Below, piece by piece: positions 51,164 through 58,969 of a stretch of 64,000 bases of DNA. The notes under the pieces are model-generated. The model was not told where the DNA came from. It saw only the letters and a list, made by a program, of their open reading frames with translations, and did no database searches. A program made the translations under genes and the position numbers. Location: positions 186,001-250,000 of the forward strand of contig NZ_FMTL01000001.1 in the NCBI RefSeq assembly GCF_900099645.1, written 5' to 3'. Source of the stretch: Pseudomonas peli (lineage in GTDB: Bacteria; Pseudomonadota; Gammaproteobacteria; Pseudomonadales; Pseudomonadaceae). Each line of letters begins with the position of its first letter. Within the stretch, counting starts at the first letter, position 1.

Positions 51164-51745
51164 ATGCCCGCTCCCACGACCCTGCCCCGCTGTTCTGTTT
51201 TGCTGCTTGCGGGCGGCCGTGGGCAACGCATGGGCGGCGCCGACAAGGGCCTGCTCGACTGGCATGGCCGCCCGCTGATTGCCTGGCTGCACGAGCTAGT
51301 GCGACCTCTGACCGACGACCTGCTTATCTCCTGCAACCGCAACGCCGGGCGCTATGCACCCTTCGCGGATCGTTTGGTCAGTGATGACGAGGCGGACTTC
51401 CAAGGTCCTCTCGCAGGCATTCGCGCCGGCCTGCGCGCCGCACGTCAGGCGAATGTATTGATCCTGCCGTGCGACGCCCCGCAACTCGACAGACCGCTGC
51501 TGGAGGCGCTACTGAGCCTGGCCGGTGAGCGCGCAGTTGTAGTGCGTCAGGGCGAGTTTCTCGAACCGCTGTTCAGCGTCATTCCCCGTGCACTGCATGC
51601 TGACCTGGAGCAGGCCTGGCAAGCCGGCGAACGCAGCCCGCAACGCTGGCTGCGCAGCCTTGATCCATTGACAGTGGAGTGCCCACTCGGTGACCCTCGC
51701 CTGGCCAACTTCAACACGCCCGACTTGCTGACGACACGCGGATAA
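51164..51745 (+). CDS. mobA: Molybdenum cofactor guanylyltransferase MobA
   Basis: Attaches GMP to Mo-molybdopterin to form the MGD cofactor used by nitrate and formate enzymes. The 193-aa protein has the nucleotidyltransferase signature [18 protein letters not shown] (about residues 13-30) and [18 protein letters not shown]. It is divergent from moaB with only 67 bases between the starts, so the whole Moco set probably shares one control region. Confidence 0.95.
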   Translation: MPAPTTLPRCSVLLLAGGRGQRMGGADKGLLDWHGRPLIAWLHELVRPLTDDLLISCNRNAGRYAPFADRLVSDDEADFQGPLAGIRAGLRAARQANVLILPCDAPQLDRPLLEALLSLAGERAVVVRQGEFLEPLFSVIPRALHADLEQAWQAGERSPQRWLRSLDPLTVECPLGDPRLANFNTPDLLTTRG

Positions 51746-51822
51746 ACACCGGCAAGGGAACTTGAACGGCAAAGTTTCGTCACAAGCAGGGTAAAAACAT
51801 CTATCTAATCAAGGAGAAACCC

Positions 51823-52044
51823 ATGTCTCAGCGGATTATTCCAGCATTGCTGCTTACCTTGGGCCTGATCGCGCTGACTGGTTGCGCGTCGCCAACGGTA
51901 ATCACCCTCAATGATGGCCGCGAAATTCAGACCATCGACGAGCCGAATTTTGACGAGGATTCGGGCTTCTACGAGTTCGAACAACTCGATGGCAAACGCG
52001 CCAAGGTCAACAAGGACCAAGTGCGTACCGTCAAAGAGCTGTAA
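51823..52044 (+). CDS. Small YgdI/YgdR-type lipoprotein (DUF903)
   Basis: A 73-aa lipoprotein. The signal ends in the lipobox LTGC (Cys21), and the mature 52 residues have the DUF903 fold signature VITLNDGREIQTIDEPNFD and YEFEQLDGKRAKVNKDQV. AAGGAG lies at good distance before the ATG. Function unknown; such lipoproteins are abundant in the envelope. Confidence 0.9.
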   Translation: MSQRIIPALLLTLGLIALTGCASPTVITLNDGREIQTIDEPNFDEDSGFYEFEQLDGKRAKVNKDQVRTVKEL

Positions 52045-52146
52045 GCCGATAACCCAGGCGCTGCCACGTACTACTTGCCCAGCGCCTGGACTCTGATTGA
52101 TATATTCAAAGCGCTTGGCCAATAGAAAAAATTAAAACCTAAGCCC

Positions 52147-52174
52147 TTGTGCGGTAAAACTTTCTCAGTAAAAT
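52147..52174 (+). promoter_or_regulatory. Candidate tRNA-Pro promoter
   Basis: TTGTGC at 52147-52152, a 16-base spacer and TAAAAT at 52169-52174, ending 11 bases before the mature tRNA. Confidence 0.5.
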
Positions 52175-52185
52175 TTTGACCCATT

Positions 52186-52262
52186 CGGAGTGTAGCGCAG
52201 CTTGGTAGCGCGTCTCGTTCGGGACGAGAAGGTCGCAGGTTCGAATCCTGCCTCTCCGACCA
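52186..52262 (+). tRNA. tRNA-Pro (anticodon CGG)
   Basis: 77-base cloverleaf with encoded CCA. The D-arm is GCGC/GCGC, the anticodon stem TCTCG/CGAGA holds the loop TTCGGGA (anticodon CGG), and the T-arm GCAGG/CCTGC holds TTCGAAT. The acceptor stem has one T-T mismatch at the sixth pair. Followed at once by a terminator. Confidence 0.95.
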
Positions 52263-52270
52263 GATCACAT

Positions 52271-52300
52271 AAAAAAGCCCGCTTAATTGCGGGCTTTTTT
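52271..52300. terminator. Rho-independent terminator after tRNA-Pro
   Basis: GCCCGC/GCGGGC stem with TTAATT loop between A6 and T6 runs; it works for the tRNA and for the convergent cheV. Confidence 0.93.
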
Positions 52301-52315
52301 ATGCCTGGAGAAAAG

Positions 52316-53200
52316 CTATTGCAAGCTTTCGAACGCATGCACCAAGGCCTTGCTCAGGTCCACGGTGGAGAACTTGGTCAACACCGCATTGGCGCCCACT
52401 GCCTCGGCTTTTTCAGTGTTCATGGTGCTGTCGAGCGAGGTGTGCAGCAGCACATAGAGCTGGCCGATATCCGGCTTTTTACGCAGCGTGCGCACCAAGT
52501 CATAGCCATCCATTTCCGGCATTTCGATATCCGACACCAGCACTTCGATAGGCTCGCCGGCATCGAATTGACGCTGTAGTAACTCCAGCGCTTCGGCGGC
52601 GCTGCGCACCATTTGGCAATCCAGCTCCAACTTGCGCAGGGTAATCATGGTCTGCTGTAAGGCGACATGGGAGTCATCCACCACCAGTACACGACGCCCC
52701 TTAAGCAGAGCGCGCTCACGCTCGGATAACAGCTGATCATCCAACTCATCAATACTCATCGGCGCGAGTTCGTGCAGAACTTTTTCAATATCGAGGATCT
52801 GCACAATCTTGCCGTCGATCTGCGTCACGCCGGTGATAAAGGCTTTACTGCCGGACGCGGCCGGCGGCGGACGAACGTCACGGGTGTAGCACTGCACGAT
52901 GCGCTCGACACTCTGCACATGCAGGCCCTGCCGAGAGCGACTGAGCTCCGTCACGATCAGACAGCCGTCATCATTACCCGGCACGCCTTGCTCGCCGATC
53001 GCCTTGCCCAGATCAATCACCGTTAGCGCCGAGCCACGCAAAGTGGCAACGCCACGGACATGAGGATGACGACTGGGCAGTTTGGTCAGCGCCGGGCAAG
53101 GAATGATTTCCTGCACTTTCAGGAGATTAATGCCCAATAGACGGCCGCTGTGCAGACGGAATAACAACAGTGACAGTGCGTCACCTAGCACGATGCTCAT
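52316..53200 (-). CDS. cheV: CheV-type chemotaxis coupling protein (second copy)
   Basis: A 294-aa CheW-receiver protein, paralogous to the copy at 40432-41370. CheW domain about residues 8-150 (LFRLHSGRLLGINLLKVQEI; GSALTVIDLGKAIGEQG), receiver from about 168 with VLVVDDSHVALQQTM, phospho-acceptor Asp in VSDIEMPEMDGYD and Lys in LTKFS. All receiver residues are present. It may serve a chemosensory array different from that of the first copy. Confidence 0.93.
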   Translation of the reverse strand: MSIVLGDALSLLLFRLHSGRLLGINLLKVQEIIPCPALTKLPSRHPHVRGVATLRGSALTVIDLGKAIGEQGVPGNDDGCLIVTELSRSRQGLHVQSVERIVQCYTRDVRPPPAASGSKAFITGVTQIDGKIVQILDIEKVLHELAPMSIDELDDQLLSERERALLKGRRVLVVDDSHVALQQTMITLRKLELDCQMVRSAAEALELLQRQFDAGEPIEVLVSDIEMPEMDGYDLVRTLRKKPDIGQLYVLLHTSLDSTMNTEKAEAVGANAVLTKFSTVDLSKALVHAFESLQ

Positions 53201-53239
53201 GCGTATGTGTCCTGTAAAAATGCCATCCGTGCCAACGCA

Positions 53240-53488
53240 CTAACCATGACTATTACGCAAGAATTCAACGATCTGTTCGGCCTCGAACGGCCAGCTCAAC
53301 TCAGCACCGGTATCAATACGGCGCAGCACTGGAATGCGCAGACCATAGTCCTCAACCCAATGCTCCTGCTCAGCGATATCTACCAGCTCGACCAACAGGC
53401 CATGCTCGACAAAAGGCATCAGCAACGCCTCGGCCACCTCACACAGGTGGCAGCCGAGCGTACCGAATAATTGGCATTCCGGGAGCAT
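53240..53488 (-). CDS. Glutaredoxin-like thioredoxin-fold protein
   Basis: An 82-aa thioredoxin-fold protein of the glutaredoxin-like DUF836 family, with the redox motif CHLC at residues 13-16 (GTLGCHLCEVAEALL) and the cis-proline region LRIPVLRRIDTGAEL. Small cytoplasmic thiol-disulfide protein; partner unknown. Separated by about 40 bases from cheV on the same strand. Confidence 0.85.
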   Translation of the reverse strand: MLPECQLFGTLGCHLCEVAEALLMPFVEHGLLVELVDIAEQEHWVEDYGLRIPVLRRIDTGAELSWPFEAEQIVEFLRNSHG

Positions 53489-53538
53489 CTGCGCACCTCC
53501 ACTGACTACTGGAGGTGCAGTTTAGCACTGCGCCTGAC

Positions 53539-54693
53539 TCAGGCGTCCGAGGACTTGCTGCTGTCTAGGGCGGGGTTGAGCAGGTTCTGCAGGCCATCGA
53601 GCAAGCGGCTGTTGAGCTGCTCGGCCTTGTCCAGGCGACCGCTGTCAAAACGCTCATCCAGCGAGAAGCCGCCTTTGAGCATATCCAGCAAGCTGGTTTT
53701 TGCGGTGCCTTCTTCAGCCACCTGACTGGCGCTGCGCAATGCGTCGAGCAGGCCCTGGGCGTAGTCAATCAGCGAGCTGTTTACTGCGCTGGCTGCCTGG
53801 CCGCCGTCCTGTGCAACGGAGCTATAGGCATCGGTTGCTTGGCGAACGGTGGTTTGAGTGAGGCGCAGGGACATCGACGCTAACTGTTCGCCATCCATGT
53901 CCAGCGCCATGGCGCGGTCGAAGGCACCCGACAGATCGCCGGCATAGAACTTGTTGGAGAGGTCCTGAACCTGGCCGAAGAGTTTTTCCAGTGCGGCGCG
54001 TTCTTCGTCATCCAGCTCGCCTTCGACGCTGACTTGCCAAGCGCCAATCTGCAGGCTGCCGGATTGGCTACTGGCAACTACTGAGCTGCCGTTACCATTG
54101 CTGCTGGCAACAACGCCACTCTGCGACCAGTTGGCCGAAGCCTGAGCGATGGAAATCCGCAGGCGGTCACCATCACGGGTGGTCACTTCCATATCGAAGG
54201 TTTCCGCTTGCGCGGCAAACCGCTCGCTGTAAGCGGCGATATTGGTTGAGCCCTCAACCAGGGCCGCATCCGGATTAAAGCGTTTATCCAGGTCGCTGAA
54301 ACCGTCCTGGATTTTCTGGTAGGTGTCGTCGATATCGCTCGCCACCTTGCCTTGCAGCACCCCCATGCCGTCGAGAATCTTACGGGCTTCAGCAAAGCCT
54401 TTCTCTACGCCGCTGCGCGCCTGTTCAAGCAAACCCTTGAGCTTGCTGGGGTCGGCACCAGCCGCCTGCTCGCTTTGCAGGCGCTGCTCGATGAAACCGA
54501 GGATACGACCGGCGACTTTCTCCGGGGTGTAATCATTGGCCTTGCTGGCCAATGCACCCGGCTCAAGCCCAAGGCGTTCAGCCAAGCGGTTGGCCAGTGT
54601 CGCCTGCGCGTCAGCAGCATTGCGCACAACCGGCTGAGCAGTGGCGGAGGTAGGACGTGAAGCAGAGGATAAATTTGCGGCCAGAGGGTTCAT
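53539..54693 (-). CDS. DUF5610-like protein of unknown function
   Basis: A 384-aa protein without signal peptide or membrane helix. The N-terminal low-complexity segment (Ala/Ser/Thr-rich, residues 1-25) is followed by a helical domain (about 35-150; ILGFIEQRLQSEQAAG, VEKGFAEARKILDGMG) that I associate with DUF5610. The middle is beta-rich (about 170-240; FDMEVTTRDGDRLRISIAQA, SLQIGAWQVSVEGELDDEE) and the C-terminus helical. The sequence start and repeating Ser/Gln content recall surface or appendage-linked proteins, but there is no direct evidence. Confidence 0.7.
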   Translation of the reverse strand: MNPLAANLSSASRPTSATAQPVVRNAADAQATLANRLAERLGLEPGALASKANDYTPEKVAGRILGFIEQRLQSEQAAGADPSKLKGLLEQARSGVEKGFAEARKILDGMGVLQGKVASDIDDTYQKIQDGFSDLDKRFNPDAALVEGSTNIAAYSERFAAQAETFDMEVTTRDGDRLRISIAQASANWSQSGVVASSNGNGSSVVASSQSGSLQIGAWQVSVEGELDDEERAALEKLFGQVQDLSNKFYAGDLSGAFDRAMALDMDGEQLASMSLRLTQTTVRQATDAYSSVAQDGGQAASAVNSSLIDYAQGLLDALRSASQVAEEGTAKTSLLDMLKGGFSLDERFDSGRLDKAEQLNSRLLDGLQNLLNPALDSSKSSDA

Positions 54694-54952
54694 GGCAAAG
54701 TACCTGGGCGGTGTATCTGACTGGTTGGCGGCCGTGCGGGATGAAACTTTAGCCTGATTGCGGATAAACCGATCAACGGCGCATCCAGCAGTCTAGAGCG
54801 ATTGCAGCGCAGACAGTTGCATGCCGCACCCACACAGAGCGCGCCCGAGCAGACCAAAGTCTAAAAGCCAAGCCCAAGCCCCCATGCTTTATTGCGCCTC
54901 GCTGTATCAGATCGGCCACAAGCCGACCCGCACACACGAGGAGCTAACAATA

Positions 54953-56230
54953 ATGACTCAATCCCCCCTCGCTCGCGCTGTGGCATTCGCCACACTGGGC
55001 ACCTGCCTCACCCTGCCATCGCTGGCCCAGGCAGAGTTTATCAAGGACAGCAAAGCGACCCTTGAAGCTCGTAATTTCTACTTCAATCGTGATTTCCGTC
55101 AGTCATCAAACCCGACACCTAGTCAGGCCAAGAGCGAAGAGTGGGCACAAGGTTTTATTCTGCGCGCCGAGTCGGGCTACACCGAAGGCACTGTGGGTTT
55201 TGGCCTCGACGCTATCGGCATGCTCGGCTTCAAACTCGACTCAGGTGACGGCACCGCCGGCAGCAATCTGCTGACACCAGACAAATCCTCCAATGGCTCA
55301 CAGGACTATTCGTCCGATCTGGCTGTGGCTGGCAAGGTGAAAGTTTCCAAAACCACCCTGCGGGTTGGCGATATGCAATATAAAAACATGGCGATTGCGT
55401 CCAGCGACAGCCGCCTGACACCGCAAGTTTTTAAAGGTGGTCAGCTGATTTCCCAGGAAATTGATGGCCTTATTCTGGACGGCGGCTATGTGCGTGAAGT
55501 TAACAACCGCAACTCAGGGGATTTCGAAGACCTGTCCATCACCAGTGGCGGCAGGCGTGGGATTAACGTAACAGGCGGCAACAGCACTGACTCGTTCACG
55601 TTTCTCGGTGGCACTTACAAGCTCACTCAGAATCTGACTGGCGCCTATTACTATTCCAACTTGGAGGATTTGTATAAGCAGAATTCCTTCAACCTGGTCC
55701 ATGTCCTGCCCTTGGCAGACAAGCAAACCCTGAAAACCGACTTGCGTTACGCCCGCTCCACCGATGACGGTCGTAGCAACGTCGACAATAAGGCGTTGGG
55801 CGCCATGATTACGTACGGCATCGATGGTCACAGCTTTGGCTTGGGCTACCAGAAGATGAGTGGTGACACCGGCTTTGCCTACCTGGCTACCAGTACCGAT
55901 CCGTTCTTGGTCAACTATGTACAAATCGGTGACTTTGCCAACAAGGACGAGCAGTCCTGGCAGGCGCGGTATGACTTCAACTTTGCCAGCATCGGCATTC
56001 CGGGCCTGACGTTCATGACCCGTTACCTGACCGGTGACAACGTTGAGCTGGCCGCCAATCGTTCCGAGGGTAAGGAATGGGAACGCAACACCGAGCTGAT
56101 GTACGTGTTCCAGGAAGGGGCTTTGAAGAACCTCGGCGTTCGCTGGCGCAATGCAACTGTGCGTTCGAACTTTGCCAACGATCTCGACGAAAACCGCCTG
56201 ATCGTCAGCTACACCCTGCCACTGCTCTAA
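54953..56230 (+). CDS. OprD-family outer membrane porin
   Basis: A 425-aa substrate-specific porin. Signal peptide MTQSPLARAVAFATLGTCLT to about AQA; the mature part begins EFIKDSKATLEARNFYFNRD, the family hallmark, and the protein ends with a C-terminal aromatic-hydrophobic strand (LIVSYTLPLL). Strands alternate with loops throughout, e.g. GFILRAESGYTEGTVGFGLD. Gene context suggests an OpdQ/OprQ-type member; the substrate cannot be read from sequence. GAGGAG lies upstream of ATG 54953; earlier codons in the frame are not credible. Confidence 0.93.
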   Translation: MTQSPLARAVAFATLGTCLTLPSLAQAEFIKDSKATLEARNFYFNRDFRQSSNPTPSQAKSEEWAQGFILRAESGYTEGTVGFGLDAIGMLGFKLDSGDGTAGSNLLTPDKSSNGSQDYSSDLAVAGKVKVSKTTLRVGDMQYKNMAIASSDSRLTPQVFKGGQLISQEIDGLILDGGYVREVNNRNSGDFEDLSITSGGRRGINVTGGNSTDSFTFLGGTYKLTQNLTGAYYYSNLEDLYKQNSFNLVHVLPLADKQTLKTDLRYARSTDDGRSNVDNKALGAMITYGIDGHSFGLGYQKMSGDTGFAYLATSTDPFLVNYVQIGDFANKDEQSWQARYDFNFASIGIPGLTFMTRYLTGDNVELAANRSEGKEWERNTELMYVFQEGALKNLGVRWRNATVRSNFANDLDENRLIVSYTLPLL

Positions 56231-56257
56231 GCCTCAACACTTAAGCGGTTGTAATAA

Positions 56258-56286
56258 AAAAGGCCCGGACATTGTCCGGGCCTTTT
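56258..56286. terminator. Rho-independent terminator
   Basis: AGGCCCGGAC/GTCCGGGCCT stem with ATT loop, A-run before and T4 after. It separates the porin and ammonium transporter ends. Confidence 0.92.
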
Positions 56287-56303
56287 GCATTAACGCTCAG
56301 CGA

Positions 56304-57512
56304 TCAATCCTGGCTGACAGCGCCAATCTTATGCACCGAGAGGTCAGCACCGTAGTACTCCTCCTCCTGGCTCAGGCGAATACCCACGGCGGCCTTCAGC
56401 ACACCATAAACCAGTAGGCCGCCAATCAAGGCCACCACCACGCCCAGCGCGGTGCCGACAAACTGGCTGGCCAGGCTGACGCCGCCCAGGCCGCCCAACA
56501 TCTCTTGGCCGAAGATGCCGCAGGCAATACCGCCCCACACGCCGCACAGACCGTGCAGCGGCCAAACGCCGAGCACGTCGTCGATCTTCCATTTCACCTG
56601 GGTCGCGGTAAACGCCCAGACGAACAAAGCACCGGCAATCGCGCCAGTAACCAGAGCGCCAACCGGGTGCATCAGGTCAGAACCGGCACACACCGCCACC
56701 AGGCCAGCGAGCGGACCGTTGTGCAGGAAGCCTGGGTCATTACGGCCAACAAGCAAAGCCGCCACCGTACCGCCGACCATCGCCATCAGGGTGTTGACCG
56801 CCACCAGACCACTGACGCTGCCCAGGGTCTGTGCGCTCATCACGTTGAAGCCGAACCAGCCGATGATCAGAATCCACGAACCCAGCGCCAGGAACGGAAT
56901 ATTTGACGGGGCAAAAGCAACCAAGCGGCCATCACGGTAACGCCCGTTACGGCGCCCCAGCAGGATCACCGCGCCAAAGGCCAGCCAGCCACCCATCGCA
57001 TGCACCACCACCGAGCCGGCAAAGTCATGGAAGGTGGCGCCAAACTGCGCCTCCAGCCAGGCCTGCACGCCGTAGTTGCCATTCCAGATCATCCCCTCGA
57101 AGAAGGGGTAGATAAAGGCAACGATCAGCACCGTGGCACAAAGCTGCGGGCCGAACTTGGCGCGCTCGGCGATACCACCGGAAATAATCGCCGGGATGGC
57201 CGCCGCAAAAGTCAGCAGAAAGAAGAACTTCACCAGCGCATAGCCGTTGCCTTCCGTCAGAACGCTGGCAGGCTCTAGGAAGGTCACGCCGTAGGCAATC
57301 CAGTAGCCAACAAAGAAATAAGCCAGGGCCGACACGGCAAAGTCGGAGATGATCTTCGACAAGGCGTTGACCTGGTTCTTCTGCCTGACCGTCCCCACTT
57401 CAAGAAAGGCAAAGCCAGCATGCATGGCCAGCACCATCACGGCGCCGAGCAGGATAAACAAGGTATTGGAGCCGTGAATCAGGGTTTCCACAGCACTGTT
57501 GATGTTTTCCAT
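56304..57512 (-). CDS. Ammonium transporter (Amt family)
   Basis: Inner-membrane ammonium channel of 402 aa with about eleven helices. Amt signatures: FLEVGTVRQKNQVNALSKII near residue 38, DFAGSVVVHAMGGWLAFGA (pore His, about 160) and HGLCGVWGGIACGIFG (second His, about 310). ATG 57512 was used because the frame upstream has no membrane-protein character. No glnK is adjacent, unlike the classical glnK-amtB operon, so this is probably a second Amt. The start region holds a possible sigma-54-type element. Confidence 0.94.
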   Translation of the reverse strand: MENINSAVETLIHGSNTLFILLGAVMVLAMHAGFAFLEVGTVRQKNQVNALSKIISDFAVSALAYFFVGYWIAYGVTFLEPASVLTEGNGYALVKFFFLLTFAAAIPAIISGGIAERAKFGPQLCATVLIVAFIYPFFEGMIWNGNYGVQAWLEAQFGATFHDFAGSVVVHAMGGWLAFGAVILLGRRNGRYRDGRLVAFAPSNIPFLALGSWILIIGWFGFNVMSAQTLGSVSGLVAVNTLMAMVGGTVAALLVGRNDPGFLHNGPLAGLVAVCAGSDLMHPVGALVTGAIAGALFVWAFTATQVKWKIDDVLGVWPLHGLCGVWGGIACGIFGQEMLGGLGGVSLASQFVGTALGVVVALIGGLLVYGVLKAAVGIRLSQEEEYYGADLSVHKIGAVSQD

Positions 57513-57889
57513 CTGCGAAGAAAACTCCGTCGCGGGGAAAAAGCACCAAAGCGGATCACAAACCAATAAATACGCACCATATAGTGGCGCTCATCATGAT
57601 CCAGCTTGCCGAGGCCCAGGCTGTACAGCACCAAGCCGGTGCCGACTGAACCTTGCCTCGAAGTACTTATTCCATAGTTATTAATAAGTTATTGATGCAC
57701 CACGGCGTCCTGGCCAGAACCCTCACAGCCCCATAAAGGAGCGCATCTGCAAGGGCGCGCACCAGCGCAATGCAAGCGCTGTACCAGCCGATCAGTCGGC
57801 TGCATCCGTCTTGCACCGAAGAAAAAAGGAACCACTGCCCCGCAGAGGACTCGAACCCCCTACACTGCCCCGTCATAAGGAGAGACACC
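57513..57889. other. Intergenic region between amt and DUF883 gene (377 bases)
   Basis: Holds the divergent leaders. Seen: a GG-N10-GC (sigma-54-like) element on the minus strand at 57550-57565, a nearby dyad GCACCA-N5-TGGCGC (57574-57590), and a 10-base direct repeat CACTGCCCCG at 57833 and 57863 flanking a tRNA T-arm-like stretch. Otherwise no gene. Confidence 0.45.
57550..57565 (-). promoter_or_regulatory. Possible sigma-54 promoter of amt
   Basis: Read on the minus strand, TGG with GG-N10-GC spacing (TGGTTTGTGATCCGCT) has the invariant -24 GG and -12 GC of sigma-54 promoters, but other positions match poorly. Nitrogen control would suit an ammonium transporter. Confidence 0.3.
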
Positions 57890-58207
57890 ATGGCTCGTAA
57901 GACCCCCGTATCGTCCAGCTCGGATCAGTTACTCGACGAGTTCCAGGCGCTGGTACGCGACACCGAAAGCTTGTTGCAGCATTCCGCCAGCCTCGCCGGC
58001 GAGCAGGCCGAAGAGCTGCGCGAGCAGATCCGCAGCAGCCTGGGCCGTGCGCGCAGCACCCTGCACAACGCCGAAGACGCACTGCATGCCCGCGGCAAGG
58101 CGGCTATTGAAGCCACCGAAGGCTATGTGCAGACTCACCCATGGCAGACCCTTGGTATTGCTGCCGCCATTGGCCTGCTGTTGGGCATGCTGATTACCCG
58201 GCGCTAA
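57890..58207 (+). CDS. DUF883 family protein (YqjD/ElaB-like)
   Basis: A 105-aa protein with an amphipathic, coiled-coil-like N-terminal part (about residues 10-80) and one C-terminal membrane helix (TLGIAAAIGLLLGMLITRR). E. coli YqjD and ElaB have this layout and tether stationary-phase ribosomes to the inner membrane under RpoS control. Strong AAGGAGAG precedes ATG 57890. First of a three-gene set with YqjE- and YqjK-like proteins. Confidence 0.92.
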   Translation: MARKTPVSSSSDQLLDEFQALVRDTESLLQHSASLAGEQAEELREQIRSSLGRARSTLHNAEDALHARGKAAIEATEGYVQTHPWQTLGIAAAIGLLLGMLITRR

Positions 58208-58219
58208 AGAGAACGCTTA

Positions 58220-58603
58220 ATGGATGCAACACCGTCCACCCCGCCAAGTCGCGGCAGTTCGCCACGGCGATTTGCCAGCGCCTTGCTGGGGTTATTGCAG
58301 GGGCATATCGCGCTGTTTGGCGAAGAGCTTAAAGAGCAGCAAAGCCACACCCTCAGCCTGCTGGTGCTGACAAGCCTGAGTTTGCTGTTCGGCCTGCTGC
58401 TGGTCATCGGCCTGTCGGCTGCATTGCTGATTGCCTTCTGGGAGACGCACCGTCTGCTGGTTATCAGCGCCCTGTGTGGCTTCTATGCACTGGGCCTGCT
58501 GGGCACCCTGTTCACGCTGTTGCAGCGTGTACGCAATGCTCCTGCCCCCTTCAGCGCCAGCCTTGAAGAACTGGCCCGCGACCGTGAGCAACTGCTGCCA
58601 TGA
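58220..58603 (+). CDS. YqjE-like membrane protein (phage-holin-family fold)
   Basis: A 127-aa inner-membrane protein with two helices (about residues 44-72 and 80-103) flanked by basic N-terminal residues; matches the YqjE/holin_phage_III-like family (ALLGLLQGHIALFGEELKEQ is typical). It starts 12 bases after the DUF883 gene, and its stop overlaps the next ATG (ATGA). The name is by fold; lysis is not implied. Confidence 0.85.
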   Translation: MDATPSTPPSRGSSPRRFASALLGLLQGHIALFGEELKEQQSHTLSLLVLTSLSLLFGLLLVIGLSAALLIAFWETHRLLVISALCGFYALGLLGTLFTLLQRVRNAPAPFSASLEELARDREQLLP

Positions 58604-58956
58604 CTATGCCCGAGCTACCCGCCAAGGCCTCGCGCCGCGAACTGCGCAAAACCCTGCTGCGCATGCGTCTGCAAATGCACCGCCAGGAACTGCGCCATGA
58701 AACCCTGGTGATGCTGCAACCACTGCGGCAGGCACAGTACTGGCGCAACCACTGGCGTGAAGAACTTGGCAATAGCAACGCACCCCTTTGGGTCGCTGGC
58801 GGCGCACTGCTGCTGGCTACCGTCGGCACTCGCCGTGGCCACTGGCGCCGTTGGCTGCGTATCGCCCTGATCGCCTTCCCACTGCTGCGGCGCAATCCGC
58901 CGCGACGCCCAGACACATCCGCCGACACGACTAAAGATACCCGCGCAGGGGATTAA
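58600..58956 (+). CDS. YqjK-like protein
   Basis: A 118-aa basic protein with an Arg-rich helical N-terminus (RRELRKTLLRMRLQMHRQEL) and one membrane helix near residues 63-78 (LWVAGGALLLATVG). Position after YqjD- and YqjE-like genes with a 4-base overlap fits the third member of the yqjDEK set. The function is unknown. An in-frame ATG two codons later is an alternative start. Confidence 0.75.
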   Translation: MTMPELPAKASRRELRKTLLRMRLQMHRQELRHETLVMLQPLRQAQYWRNHWREELGNSNAPLWVAGGALLLATVGTRRGHWRRWLRIALIAFPLLRRNPPRRPDTSADTTKDTRAGD

Positions 58957-58969
58957 ACTGGCCACGATC

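Noticed and set aside
57833..57872. tRNA T-arm-like stretch (minus strand GGTTCGAGTCC) flanked by a 10-base direct repeat CACTGCCCCG, suggestive of an attachment-site remnant
   Set aside because: No matching acceptor or anticodon arms, no CCA at the right place and no integrase gene; probably chance.
58220..58603. Phage holin, hinting at a prophage
   Set aside because: The family name is by fold only; the gene is in a yqjDEK-like set and no other phage gene is present.
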